Below, one piece after another: positions 34,856 through 42,244 of a DNA stretch of 64,000 bases; the first letter of the stretch is position 1, and each line of letters starts with the position of its first letter. The notes under the pieces were generated by a model. The model did not search any database. It was not told the origin of the DNA and saw only the letters and a list, made by a program, of their open reading frames with translations. Both the position numbers and the translations under genes were made by a program. The stretch is from assembly GCA_009787835.1 (NCBI GenBank), contig WQSN01000005.1, positions 1 to 64,000 on the forward strand, read 5' to 3'. Source of the stretch: Treponema sp. (GTDB taxonomy: Bacteria > Spirochaetota > Spirochaetia > Treponematales > Breznakiellaceae).

Positions 34856-35815
34856 TTAATGAAACGATTGAGGTTTATCCTTGATGATTAATTGCTGCAA
34901 AAATGAAACGGCGCGCTCAAGACCTTCATTGACGCTCATAAGTTCATCTTCATGTTCAATGCTGATGGATCTGTCATAACCTACAGCGGCAAGGGCGGAG
35001 ATAATTTCCTTCCATTCTGCGTAATCATGGCCATAACCTACGGTACGGAATACCCAACTTCGTTCAAGAATATTTCCGTAACGTCCGGTGTCCAGCACTC
35101 CATTGACATGAACATTTGTCATGTCAAGTTTTGTATCCTTTGCGTGGAAGTGAAAAATTGCGTCTTTTAGAACTTTTACAGCCTCGCCGGGCCTGATACC
35201 CTGCCAGAAAAGGTGGCTGGGATCAAAATTTGCGCCGATAGCCTTCCCCGCGGCGGAGCGCAGCTTAAGCAGGGTAAAGGGATTATAAACGGAAAAACCG
35301 GGATGCATTTCCAGCGCTATTCGCGTAACGCCGTAATTGGCGGCTTCTTTTACCGCGGACTGCCAGAAAGGTATCAGCACTTCATTCCACTGGTAATCAA
35401 GTATCTGCTGAAAATCATGCGGCCACGCGCATGTAACCCAGTTGGGATACTTCGCGCCGGGATGATCTCCGGGGCATCCTGAAAATGTAACAACCGTATC
35501 TACTTTGAGTTTTTCCGCCACTCTGCATGTATTGATAAAATCCTCGCGCGCTTTATCCGCGATTTCCTTTTGCGGATGCACATGATTTGAATGCGTGCTT
35601 AACGCGCTTATTTCCAGGTTGTATTTTTTTAACATTTCCATGTAAGCTCCCGCAGCGCCAGAATCCGAAAGAAACTCCCTGGGATTAAGGTGCGCGGTGC
35701 CGGGAAAACCGCCTGTCCCGATTTCAACTGTCTGCACATTCAGGGATGACAGATAACGGAACGCTTCTTCCGCCGGTTTGCTTTTTAATATTACAGTCAT
35801 TACGCCCAGTTTCAT
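34856..35815 (-). CDS. sugar phosphate isomerase/epimerase-type TIM barrel protein
   Basis: The 319-residue cytoplasmic protein belongs to the xylose isomerase-like/AP endonuclease 2 superfamily. Metal-binding motifs are visible: EMHPGF, NFDPSHLFW, FHFHAKDTK and SIEHEDE. Members isomerise or epimerise sugars or cyclitols such as inosose. It starts 1 nt after the stop of a second, smaller barrel gene and has AGAGGA upstream, so the two are coupled. With the oxidoreductase gene it forms a three-gene catabolic operon. The exact substrate cannot be read from sequence. Confidence 0.9.
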   Translation of the reverse strand: MKLGVMTVILKSKPAEEAFRYLSSLNVQTVEIGTGGFPGTAHLNPREFLSDSGAAGAYMEMLKKYNLEISALSTHSNHVHPQKEIADKAREDFINTCRVAEKLKVDTVVTFSGCPGDHPGAKYPNWVTCAWPHDFQQILDYQWNEVLIPFWQSAVKEAANYGVTRIALEMHPGFSVYNPFTLLKLRSAAGKAIGANFDPSHLFWQGIRPGEAVKVLKDAIFHFHAKDTKLDMTNVHVNGVLDTGRYGNILERSWVFRTVGYGHDYAEWKEIISALAAVGYDRSISIEHEDELMSVNEGLERAVSFLQQLIIKDKPQSFH

Positions 35816-35816
35816 T

Positions 35817-36557
35817 TTATTCCTCTAGGCTGAAAATGTAGCCGATATTATTTTTTACGCTGACCATGGAGGAAACCGCGAATTCCTCCTGTTCCAGAAT
35901 AAAATGCTCCACTCCGAGAGTTTTGGCCCTGGAGATAATATTTCTGTAATCCAGAATACCCTGCTCAATGTCTACGCATTTTTTATTGCTGTCGATCTGT
36001 TTTACATGGATAAGCTTTAATCTGTCCCTGTTTTTTTCCATATAAGCCAAAGGCTCAATGCCTGCATGGGCGGCCCAGAAGACATCAAGTTCCATAAACG
36101 CTTCTTTCGGCAGATTTTGAAACAGGATATCCAGAAGATACTCGCCGTCGCATTCTGCGAATTCATGGGCGTGGTTATGATACGCGAATTTCATTCCCGC
36201 ATCGTTTATTTTCCCAATAACAGGTCTTAGAATCCCTGAAAGTTTCATAACATCCTCGCGCGTTTTAATGGCGTAAAACGGGCAGATCATGTATTCTGTG
36301 CCAAGAATCTTGTGATACGCGATTTCCTCGTCAATTTTTTCCGTTAGCTGCTCAACGCGGATATGAGTGCCTATGGGTTTAAGATTGTTAGCTGTCAATA
36401 CATCTTTCATTTCGCCTGAGGATAATCCGCCGTAACCTGCAAATTCCACACCTGTATATCCCATACCGGCAAGTTTCTTTAATGTCCCGGTAAAATCATT
36501 ATTAATAATGTCACGCACCGAATAAAGCTGAATGGAAAATTTATCCAATAATTTCAT
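35817..36557 (-). CDS. sugar phosphate isomerase/epimerase-type TIM barrel protein
   Basis: The 246-residue protein is another xylose isomerase-like barrel, only distantly similar to its neighbour. Visible motifs include TGVEFAGYGG, YHNHAHEF, MELDVFWAAHAG and LIHVKQID, matching the usual metal and substrate positions. GGAGG lies 5 nt before the ATG. It is the middle gene between the Gfo/Idh-type oxidoreductase (20 nt away) and the second barrel protein (1 nt away). Together they could oxidise and rearrange a plant-derived sugar or cyclitol. Confidence 0.9.
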   Translation of the reverse strand: MKLLDKFSIQLYSVRDIINNDFTGTLKKLAGMGYTGVEFAGYGGLSSGEMKDVLTANNLKPIGTHIRVEQLTEKIDEEIAYHKILGTEYMICPFYAIKTREDVMKLSGILRPVIGKINDAGMKFAYHNHAHEFAECDGEYLLDILFQNLPKEAFMELDVFWAAHAGIEPLAYMEKNRDRLKLIHVKQIDSNKKCVDIEQGILDYRNIISRAKTLGVEHFILEQEEFAVSSMVSVKNNIGYIFSLEE

Positions 36558-36576
36558 GTTAACCTCCGTAATAATA

Positions 36577-37656
36577 CTAAAAATTAATTTGCTTGCCGGC
36601 GCTGGCGGATTTGTAAATGGCTTCCAATATCTGCGTTACTACCATTGCCTGCTCTGGTTTTACCCGCAATTCCGCTCCGTGTAAAATAGCGTCATACCAG
36701 TTTCTGCATTCAATATCCTTTGGCTCGCTGGAAGCGCCCTTGAAAAACTGCACTCCGCCAGCGGAAAGATCCGGCTTTGTTACAACAGTTTTTCCAAGTG
36801 CGTCTGAGTTTATACGCAGTCCGTCCTTGATATCCGCGCCCGCTTTTGTTCCGCAGAGAGTGCAAATGCCTTCACCTTCATCCAAAGTATTAAGCGCCCA
36901 GCTGGCTTCCAGAATAATTGTCGCGCCGTTTTCCATGGTTATAAAACCAAAAGCGGAATCTTCCACTGTAAATTCTTTTGGATCCCACGGACCGAAGGCA
37001 TTGCCGCAATCCGGTTTATCGCCGAGCTTTTTGTATATACTTCCAGTAACGGATTTGGGTTTGTAGTTATTCATCATCCACAGAGTCATATCAAGGGCAT
37101 GAGTGCCGATGTCGATTAGCGGCCCTCCCCCCTGCTCTGCTTCATTGAGAAAAACGCCCCATGTGGGAACGCCTCTGCGCCTGAGCGCGTGAGCTTTGGC
37201 AAAATAAATTTCACCCAAATCGCCGTGTTCACACATTTTTTTAAGGTAAAGCGGCGCGGGCATACAGCGGTATTGGTAGCCTATTGTCAGCAGTTTTCCT
37301 GTCTTTTTTGCCGCGTCAGTCATTTTTTTGGCTTCTTCGTAACTTGCCGCCATTGGTTTTTCGCACATTACATGTTTTCCCGCTTCCAGAGCGTCCACCG
37401 TAATGGGAGAATGGGAGCGGTTCGGCGTACAGACATGAACCACATCGATGGAATTGTCTTTTAACAGTTCCCTGTAATCCGTATATACTTTCGCATTTTC
37501 CCCGCCATACTGTTTGCATAGAATTTCCGCTCTTTCAGGAATAATATCGCAAAAAGCCATAACTTCAGCTTCCTTAATTCCCTCAAGCGCCGGCAGGTGC
37601 TTCTGTCTGCCAATCCCGCCGCATCCGATAATGCCCACTTTCAGCTTTTTATCCAT
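36577..37656 (-). CDS. Gfo/Idh/MocA-family NAD(P)-dependent oxidoreductase
   Basis: The 359-residue cytoplasmic enzyme has an N-terminal Rossmann fold (VGIIGCGGIGRQKH), the EKP motif in CEKPMAASYEEAK (catalytic Lys), and the C-terminal substrate-domain motif GGGPLIDIGTHALDM. The family oxidises sugars and cyclitols with NAD(P). Tail includes a conserved-looking VVTQILEAIYKSA. AGGAGG precedes the ATG. It is first in the operon with two isomerase-type genes, and a promoter plus palindrome lie upstream. Substrate is unknown. Confidence 0.93.
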   Translation of the reverse strand: MDKKLKVGIIGCGGIGRQKHLPALEGIKEAEVMAFCDIIPERAEILCKQYGGENAKVYTDYRELLKDNSIDVVHVCTPNRSHSPITVDALEAGKHVMCEKPMAASYEEAKKMTDAAKKTGKLLTIGYQYRCMPAPLYLKKMCEHGDLGEIYFAKAHALRRRGVPTWGVFLNEAEQGGGPLIDIGTHALDMTLWMMNNYKPKSVTGSIYKKLGDKPDCGNAFGPWDPKEFTVEDSAFGFITMENGATIILEASWALNTLDEGEGICTLCGTKAGADIKDGLRINSDALGKTVVTKPDLSAGGVQFFKGASSEPKDIECRNWYDAILHGAELRVKPEQAMVVTQILEAIYKSASAGKQINF

Positions 37657-37687
37657 AAAGAAAAAACCTCCTGTTTGTTATTGCGGT

Positions 37688-37716
37688 ATTTTAGCATAAT
37701 AAACGGCGATTATCAA
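37688..37716 (-). promoter_or_regulatory. promoter of the oxidoreductase/isomerase operon
   Basis: On the minus strand TTGATA (37711-37716), a 17-bp spacer ending TGC, and TAAAAT (37688-37693) make a good promoter with an extended -10. Start is predicted near 37681. Confidence 0.6.
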
Positions 37717-37732
37717 CAGATGATCTTCTGTT
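37715..37732. promoter_or_regulatory. operator-like palindrome at the -35 box of the sugar operon
   Basis: AACAGATGATCTTCTGTT is a palindrome matching at 16 of 18 positions and touches the -35 box at 37711-37716. The position suits a repressor or activator of the sugar operon. The cognate regulator is not encoded next to it. Confidence 0.45.
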
Positions 37733-37845
37733 AATCAGATTGGTTCATCCAAAAGAATAAATAAATAACATTTAATTTCGCCTTAAATTCCATTGACAAA
37801 CCAGTAAAATTATGACAGTATTATATTAACAAAAAATTTATTAAC

Positions 37846-37965
37846 AAGGAGGATTAATAATGCGTAAAAAAGAAATACTCATTAAAGCCGCATGTTGCGG
37901 GAATTCCTCCTTTACCTTTCTATAAAAAATAATAAAGCCAGGAATTAAATCTCACAACATACGGC
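37846..37965 (+). promoter_or_regulatory. structured leader that can mask its own ribosome-binding site
   Basis: AAGGAGGA (37846-37853), the ribosome-binding site of the 21-codon ORF, is perfectly complementary to TCCTCCTT (37905-37912) inside that ORF. A second long-range stem pairs GCCGCATGTTG (37887-37897) with CAACATACGGC (37955-37965), one G-U. These could form alternative folds as ribosomes move. Regulation of rsgA is inference. Confidence 0.4.
37860..37925 (+). CDS. 21-codon small ORF with strong ribosome-binding site
   Basis: ATG at 37860 follows AAGGAGG by 7 nt and opens MRKKEILIKAACCGNSSFTFL. No similarity is recognised. Its coding sequence contains the complement of its own ribosome-binding site, so it may be a leader peptide rather than a functional protein. 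About 135 nt separate it from rsgA. Confidence 0.4.
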   Translation: MRKKEILIKAACCGNSSFTFL

Positions 37966-38060
37966 GTCTTTTCATGAAATATGATTAGGCGGATTCTACG
38001 GCAGCATAATGCCCTTGTGCCGGCGCGGCAGCGCCAAAAAAATAACAGGAGAATAACGGA

Positions 38061-39161
38061 ATGTTTACAGATTTAAAAGATTACGGCTTTACGGGTGCGG
38101 ATTTCCTTGCCGCACAGGAAATAATAAAGGAAAAAAATAAACCGTTTTATATTCCCGCGAGGATCATTGAATCGCGGCGTGAAAGGTTTAAGGTAATTTG
38201 CGAACATGGCGAAGTTACCGCGGAAATCAAGGGGAGTTTATACAACAACATTGAAGATTTCCCTGTCGCCGGAGATTTTGCCGTTATACGATATAACACG
38301 GAAGGATCTTCCCTGATTGACGCGATTCTTCCGCGGCGATCCAGATTTTCAAGAGTGGATTTTCTGGGCCATTCGGAAGGTTATGTTAAGAATGTAAAGG
38401 AACAGGTAAGCGCGGCGAATTTCGATTATGTGTTCATAATGTCTTCGCTTAATCACGACCTGAACAGAAACCGCCTCGCCAGGTATTTGACAGCTTCGCT
38501 GCAAAGCGGAGGTTTTCCGGTTTTTATTTTAACCAAGGCGGATTTAGCGGATGATCCCTTTTCCCTCGCCGCCGAAGTGCAAAAAATTGCAAGGGAAGTT
38601 CCGGTTATCACAGTCAGCAGCAAAACCGGTTTCGGTATTGAAGAGCTTACGCCGTTCCTTGAACCGGCAAGAACCGCCGTTTTTCTTGGATCATCCGGCG
38701 TGGGAAAATCTTCCCTGCTGAACCGTCTTGCGGGACAGGAATTAATGGAAGTAAAGGAAATAAGGGATGATGACAGCAAGGGGCGGCATACCACAACTTA
38801 CCGTCATCTCTTTCGCCTGCCTTCAGGAGCGCTGGTAATTGATACGCCAGGGATTAGGGAGCTTGGTCTTTGGGATTCCAGTGAAGGCATCAGTCTTGCG
38901 TTCTCGGAAGTGGAGGATCTTTTTACAAAATGCCGTTTCAATAATTGCACGCATTCAAGCGAACCAGGCTGCGCTGTTCTGGCCGCGCTGGATGACGGCA
39001 GCCTGTCGCAGGAACAGTGGAAAAATTATCTGACACAAACAAAGGAAAACGCTTTTGTAATCAGCCATTCGGCCTATCTGAAGCAGAAACAGGAGTTTCA
39101 TAAATCAATTGCCCGCAGCAGCCGCGCCAGGCAGAAAAAGAATAAATACTTTAATGAATGA
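38061..39161 (+). CDS. rsgA: ribosome small subunit-dependent GTPase A
   Basis: RsgA checks late 30S maturation. The 366 residues have an N-terminal OB-like part, a circularly permuted GTPase with G4 (TKAD, 158-161), G5 (SSKTG, about 186-190), G1 (GSSGVGKSS, 210-218) and G3 (DTPG, 261-264), and the C-terminal zinc site Cys291, Cys296, His298, Cys304. AGGAGA lies about 7 nt before the ATG. The stop is inside a five-copy AATG tandem repeat. A structured leader with a small ORF lies upstream. Confidence 0.95.
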   Translation: MFTDLKDYGFTGADFLAAQEIIKEKNKPFYIPARIIESRRERFKVICEHGEVTAEIKGSLYNNIEDFPVAGDFAVIRYNTEGSSLIDAILPRRSRFSRVDFLGHSEGYVKNVKEQVSAANFDYVFIMSSLNHDLNRNRLARYLTASLQSGGFPVFILTKADLADDPFSLAAEVQKIAREVPVITVSSKTGFGIEELTPFLEPARTAVFLGSSGVGKSSLLNRLAGQELMEVKEIRDDDSKGRHTTTYRHLFRLPSGALVIDTPGIRELGLWDSSEGISLAFSEVEDLFTKCRFNNCTHSSEPGCAVLAALDDGSLSQEQWKNYLTQTKENAFVISHSAYLKQKQEFHKSIARSSRARQKKNKYFNE

Positions 39162-39170
39162 ATGAATGAA

Positions 39171-39248
39171 TGAACCTTGCCGCAGAGTCAGAAGTTCGCC
39201 TAAACTTGACTCACAGAATATTCAATAATTATTAAATGCGGGCTGCGC
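39171..39248 (+). repeat. direct repeat copy A1 just after rsgA
   Basis: A run from TGAACCTTGCCGCA to GCGGGCTGCGC shares long blocks (CAGAATATT, ATTATTAAATGCGGGCTGCGC) with 42092-42159. Both copies begin within about 12 nt after a gene stop. Here the copy runs on into the hairpin element at 39238-39358. Confidence 0.65.
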
Positions 39249-39358
39249 AAATCCCTGTCAGGGTCATAAACGGCCGTGTCCATCTACAACGCACACTTTG
39301 GTGTGGTATTGTAGGTGATCCACGCCGAATGCCCCTGAAAGGGATTTGTGCAGCCCGC
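39238..39358. repeat. large structured palindrome E1
   Basis: 26-bp arms (39238-39263 and 39333-39358, two mismatches) begin GCGGGCTGCGCAAATCCC and enclose a second stem ATCTACAA/TTGTAGGT with an ACAC/GTGT tip. A GTGATCCACGCC block (39315-39326) is also found inverted in the element at 39459-39590. It looks like a non-coding mobile or REP-like repeat. It and E2 account for most of the 39162-39697 gap, which has no other gene. Confidence 0.65.
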
Positions 39359-39458
39359 TTTACTCATTATTGATTAACTTTATAGATCATGTTTCATTAC
39401 TAAAGGAAAAATTTATAGTAAATATCCTGCATTATAAATATGTTTAAGAAATTAATCA

Positions 39459-39590
39459 CTCCTAAGGCGTGCGTGCGAAACTCTGCCGGCGACATTGGCG
39501 TGGATCACATAGATGGCCACGCCAATGCGTGCGTCAAATAAGGCCACGGCCATTAGGAGCCGGTAGAGTTTTACGCGCGCGTCTTAGGGG
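39459..39590. repeat. large structured palindrome E2
   Basis: 32-bp arms (39459-39490 and 39559-39590) differ at seven positions, six of which would be G-U pairs in RNA, and an inner perfect stem TTGGCGTGG/CCACGCCAA lies at 39495-39525. GTGGATCAC in the inner part matches E1 in inverted orientation. The wobble pattern suggests structure kept at the RNA level. Confidence 0.6.
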
Positions 39591-39697
39591 TAACATTTTT
39601 GTGGGTCAGGTTTAGCGCAAGAGGCGGGGTATAGACCTTTCAGTACGAATATTAAAAAATATGTTACTATTGTAAAAGCATTGGAAAGGAGTTACTG

Positions 39698-40894
39698 ATG
39701 TTTACTGAAGGAAAAATTGATTGTAAGCCAGATGATGCCGGCTACAACGGACAGCGGCTTGAAGTGCTTAAAAATCATTTTCAGCGCCTCATTGATGATG
39801 GAGAAATACAATGCGCGGCTTACTGCATCTCACGCAAGGGAAGGGTATTCGCGCACGGCGCGGTCGGGAAAAAATCTTTCCGCAAGGAAGATAATACTCC
39901 TGTTCAGCCTGATTCTGTGCGCTATATCGCATCCATTACCAAAACTTTTACCGCTGTAGCGATCATGAAACTGGTAGAAGACGGTTTAACCCGGCTTGAT
40001 GTGCCTGTCGGAGAGATACTGCCACAATTTAACACTCCGCCATATAACGGCGTTACCATTTTTCAGCTATTAACACATACATCAGGCATGCATGCGGACG
40101 GCGGCTGTTTTGAAAATAAGTATCAAACCAATTACTGGAAAATGATTGAAGACGCGTATAAACTTGCAGACCCGGACAAAAGAAATGAATTTGACTGGAT
40201 TGCCGCGTCATTAGGCACAATCGGCTCGGGTTTCCGGGTAAAACCAAATACAGAATGGGCGTACTGCAGTTTTGGATTCACGATACTTGGCGCGGTAATA
40301 GAAAAACTTACAGGCGCGCACGCGCATCAATACATTGAAGATAATATCTGTAAACCATTGGGATTAAAGGATACAGCTTTTGATTGTTCCAGGGAAATGG
40401 CAGGGCGTTATATCGTATCGGACGAGGAGCTAGAAAAATACATAAATGATGTCTTAAACAACACTTATGAGCCGAAATGGATAGGAGAAAAACTTAAAAT
40501 ACCGGAAACAGGCGGCGGTTTGAACAGTACGGTTTATGATATTGTACGCTTCGGCAACATGATGCTGAACAAGGGCGTTCTGGACGGCGCGCGCATCATT
40601 GGCAGAAAAACCGCCGAAAAAATGACAACTCACGCGTTGCGCAGCATACCCGATTACTGCTGGAACGCCAATGAGCGTAACAGGGGTTACGGTATCGGTT
40701 TTGACATGAGAAACGGCATTAATTTTACATTTTCAGATAACACATTTATGCATGAAGGATCAGGCGCGTGCTCTTTATATGTCGATCCTGCGGAGGAACT
40801 AACAGCCGCGTGGTTTGTTCCGTTTGCAAAAGAGGGCTGGTTTCACAGAGCGCAATACAACACCCAGGTAATTATCTGGTCGGGATTAGTATAA
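39698..40894 (+). CDS. beta-lactamase-fold serine hydrolase
   Basis: The 398-residue protein belongs to the class C beta-lactamase/esterase superfamily. It has SxxK as SITK (Ser79-Lys82), the Tyr motif as YCS (Tyr189) and the HxG-type region FMHEGSGA near the C-terminus. No signal peptide is present, so it should be cytoplasmic and is unlikely to be a true beta-lactamase; esterase or amidase action on a sugar ester or peptide is more probable. AAAGGAG lies 6 nt before the ATG. The epimerase-like gene follows by 21 nt, making a two-gene operon that may process oligosaccharides. Confidence 0.9.
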   Translation: MFTEGKIDCKPDDAGYNGQRLEVLKNHFQRLIDDGEIQCAAYCISRKGRVFAHGAVGKKSFRKEDNTPVQPDSVRYIASITKTFTAVAIMKLVEDGLTRLDVPVGEILPQFNTPPYNGVTIFQLLTHTSGMHADGGCFENKYQTNYWKMIEDAYKLADPDKRNEFDWIAASLGTIGSGFRVKPNTEWAYCSFGFTILGAVIEKLTGAHAHQYIEDNICKPLGLKDTAFDCSREMAGRYIVSDEELEKYINDVLNNTYEPKWIGEKLKIPETGGGLNSTVYDIVRFGNMMLNKGVLDGARIIGRKTAEKMTTHALRSIPDYCWNANERNRGYGIGFDMRNGINFTFSDNTFMHEGSGACSLYVDPAEELTAAWFVPFAKEGWFHRAQYNTQVIIWSGLV

Positions 40895-40915
40895 AAGAAA
40901 ACTCAAGGAGGCGTT

Positions 40916-42088
40916 ATGTTAAATAAACAGGAAGCTTTACAGATGATTAGAAATAATATTCTCCCCTTTTGGCAGGGTATGATCGATAACTCAGGCGGTT
41001 TTTACGGCGAAGCTGATTTTTACGGAAATATCAATAAAACCGCAGACAGGGGCTGTATTTTAAATTCAAGAATTTTATGGACATTTTCCGCGGCTTACAA
41101 GGTACTGGGAGATGTCTCCTGTATGTTATACGCAAAACACGCCTATGACATTTTATGCGGTTCCTTTCTTGACAGGGAACACGGCGGCCTGTACTGGCTC
41201 ATTTCACATAACGGCATGCCCGTAAATGTAAGAAAACAATTTTATAATATCGCCTTCGGCATTTACGCACTAAGCGAGTACTATTCGGCATCAGGCGACT
41301 GCGGCGCGCTGAAACTGGCGATGACCCTGTTTGACGCCATGGAAAAACACGGGCTTGACAAAACGCAGGGCGGCTATATTGAAGCATGCGCGCAGGATTG
41401 GAAAATAATAAGCGATTACCGCCTGAGCGACAAGGATCTGAACTGCCCAAAGTCGATGAATACAAACCTTCATGCGCTGGAAGCGTATACAACCCTGGCG
41501 CGCGCAAACCATGACAGGCGCGTAACAGAAGCGCTCGAATCATTATTGCACATAACACTTGATAAAATTGTAAACCGCAGCCGGAACTTCAACCTGTTTT
41601 TTGACATGAACTGGAAGCCGCTGTCAGGCGATATTTCATACGGTCACGATATCGAAGGAAGCTGGCTTCTTTACGAAGCTGCGCTCGCTATAGGCAATCA
41701 GAACCTGATTGCCAAAGTGAAACAAACCGCGCTAGAAATCGCACAAGGGACATATTCAGATGCCATTGACAGTAAAAACGGCGGCTTGTTCAGCAGCCGC
41801 AGCGGCGAAGGAGTTATTCATGCTAAAAAAGAATGGTGGCCCCAGGCGGAAGCGGTTGTCGGATTTTACAACGCGTATGAACTAAGCGCGGAGCGGAAAT
41901 ACCTGGAAGCGGCAGAAAATATCTGGGAGTATATTAATGAATATTTTACAGATAAAAAAAACGGTGAATGGCACAATGAACTTAACATGGACAATTCTCC
42001 TGACACCAATATGCCCAAAGCAGGTTTCTGGAAATGCCCATATCACAACGGCCGCATGTGTCTTGAAATAATCCGCAGGCTAACATAA
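40916..42088 (+). CDS. AGE-family epimerase, cellobiose 2-epimerase-like
   Basis: The 390-residue cytoplasmic enzyme is an (alpha/alpha)6-barrel of the N-acylglucosamine 2-epimerase superfamily. Motifs MNTNLHALEAYT, YGHDIEGSWLL, KEWWPQAEAVVGF and WKCPYHNGRMCLE match cellobiose 2-epimerases, which convert the reducing-end glucose of beta-1,4 disaccharides to mannose. This fits mannan or cellulose breakdown in a gut. AAGGAGG precedes the ATG. The gene is followed by a repeat copy and the TetR promoter. Confidence 0.9.
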   Translation: MLNKQEALQMIRNNILPFWQGMIDNSGGFYGEADFYGNINKTADRGCILNSRILWTFSAAYKVLGDVSCMLYAKHAYDILCGSFLDREHGGLYWLISHNGMPVNVRKQFYNIAFGIYALSEYYSASGDCGALKLAMTLFDAMEKHGLDKTQGGYIEACAQDWKIISDYRLSDKDLNCPKSMNTNLHALEAYTTLARANHDRRVTEALESLLHITLDKIVNRSRNFNLFFDMNWKPLSGDISYGHDIEGSWLLYEAALAIGNQNLIAKVKQTALEIAQGTYSDAIDSKNGGLFSSRSGEGVIHAKKEWWPQAEAVVGFYNAYELSAERKYLEAAENIWEYINEYFTDKKNGEWHNELNMDNSPDTNMPKAGFWKCPYHNGRMCLEIIRRLT

Positions 42089-42091
42089 TGA

Positions 42092-42159
42092 GTGAACCCT
42101 GCCGCAATCACTAAACTTAACCTACAGAATATTAAAAAATTATTAAATGCGGGCTGCGC
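42092..42159 (+). repeat. direct repeat copy A2 after the epimerase gene
   Basis: Starts 4 nt after the epimerase stop and shares the blocks listed for copy A1 (39171-39248), but ends in the left arm only of the hairpin (GCGGGCTGCGC) and then diverges. An in-frame ATG at 42092 could extend the TetR gene through this repeat, but that extension is not likely to be translated. Confidence 0.6.
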
Positions 42160-42192
42160 GTCTCCGTCTGATAATAATTGTTCCTTTACTTG

Positions 42193-42221
42193 TTGCATAA
42201 GTTATTTTTATTTGATATATT
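42193..42221 (+). promoter_or_regulatory. promoter of the TetR gene
   Basis: TTGCAT (42193-42198), 17-bp spacer and TATATT (42216-42221, 5 of 6). Predicted start near 42228 lies next to the operator, leaving about 17 nt before the ATG. Confidence 0.5.
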
Positions 42222-42228
42222 TAAGTTT

Positions 42229-42244
42229 CCGAACGGTCGTTAAC
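42229..42244. promoter_or_regulatory. TetR-type operator overlapping the TetR start
   Basis: CCGAACGGTCGTTAAC contains the half-sites AACG and CGTT, the form common at TetR-family operators. It lies between the transcription start and the start codon, so a bound protein would block its own expression. The TolC operon may be read from here or have its own control. Confidence 0.55.

Larger units (their letters stand above)
37733..38060. other. gene-poor region with a structured leader
   Basis: Apart from the small ORF and pairing regions at 37846-37965, this 328-bp gap between the sugar operon and rsgA holds a TTGACA at 37793-37798 with no clear -10 box, and a GC-rich run near 38020-38035 (GCCGGCGCGGCAGCGCC). 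Confidence 0.4.

Noticed and set aside
39153..39172. Five AATG repeats across the rsgA stop codon as a phase-variation switch
   Set aside because: Every frame of this repeat reaches TGA within 12 nt, so slippage would change at most a few terminal residues.
39162..39697. CRISPR-like array
   Set aside because: There are two large palindromes and one direct repeat, with no regular short repeats and spacers.
42092..42244. N-terminal extension of the TetR protein from the ATG at 42092
   Set aside because: It runs through repeat copy A2 and the promoter and operator; the family start fits 42245.
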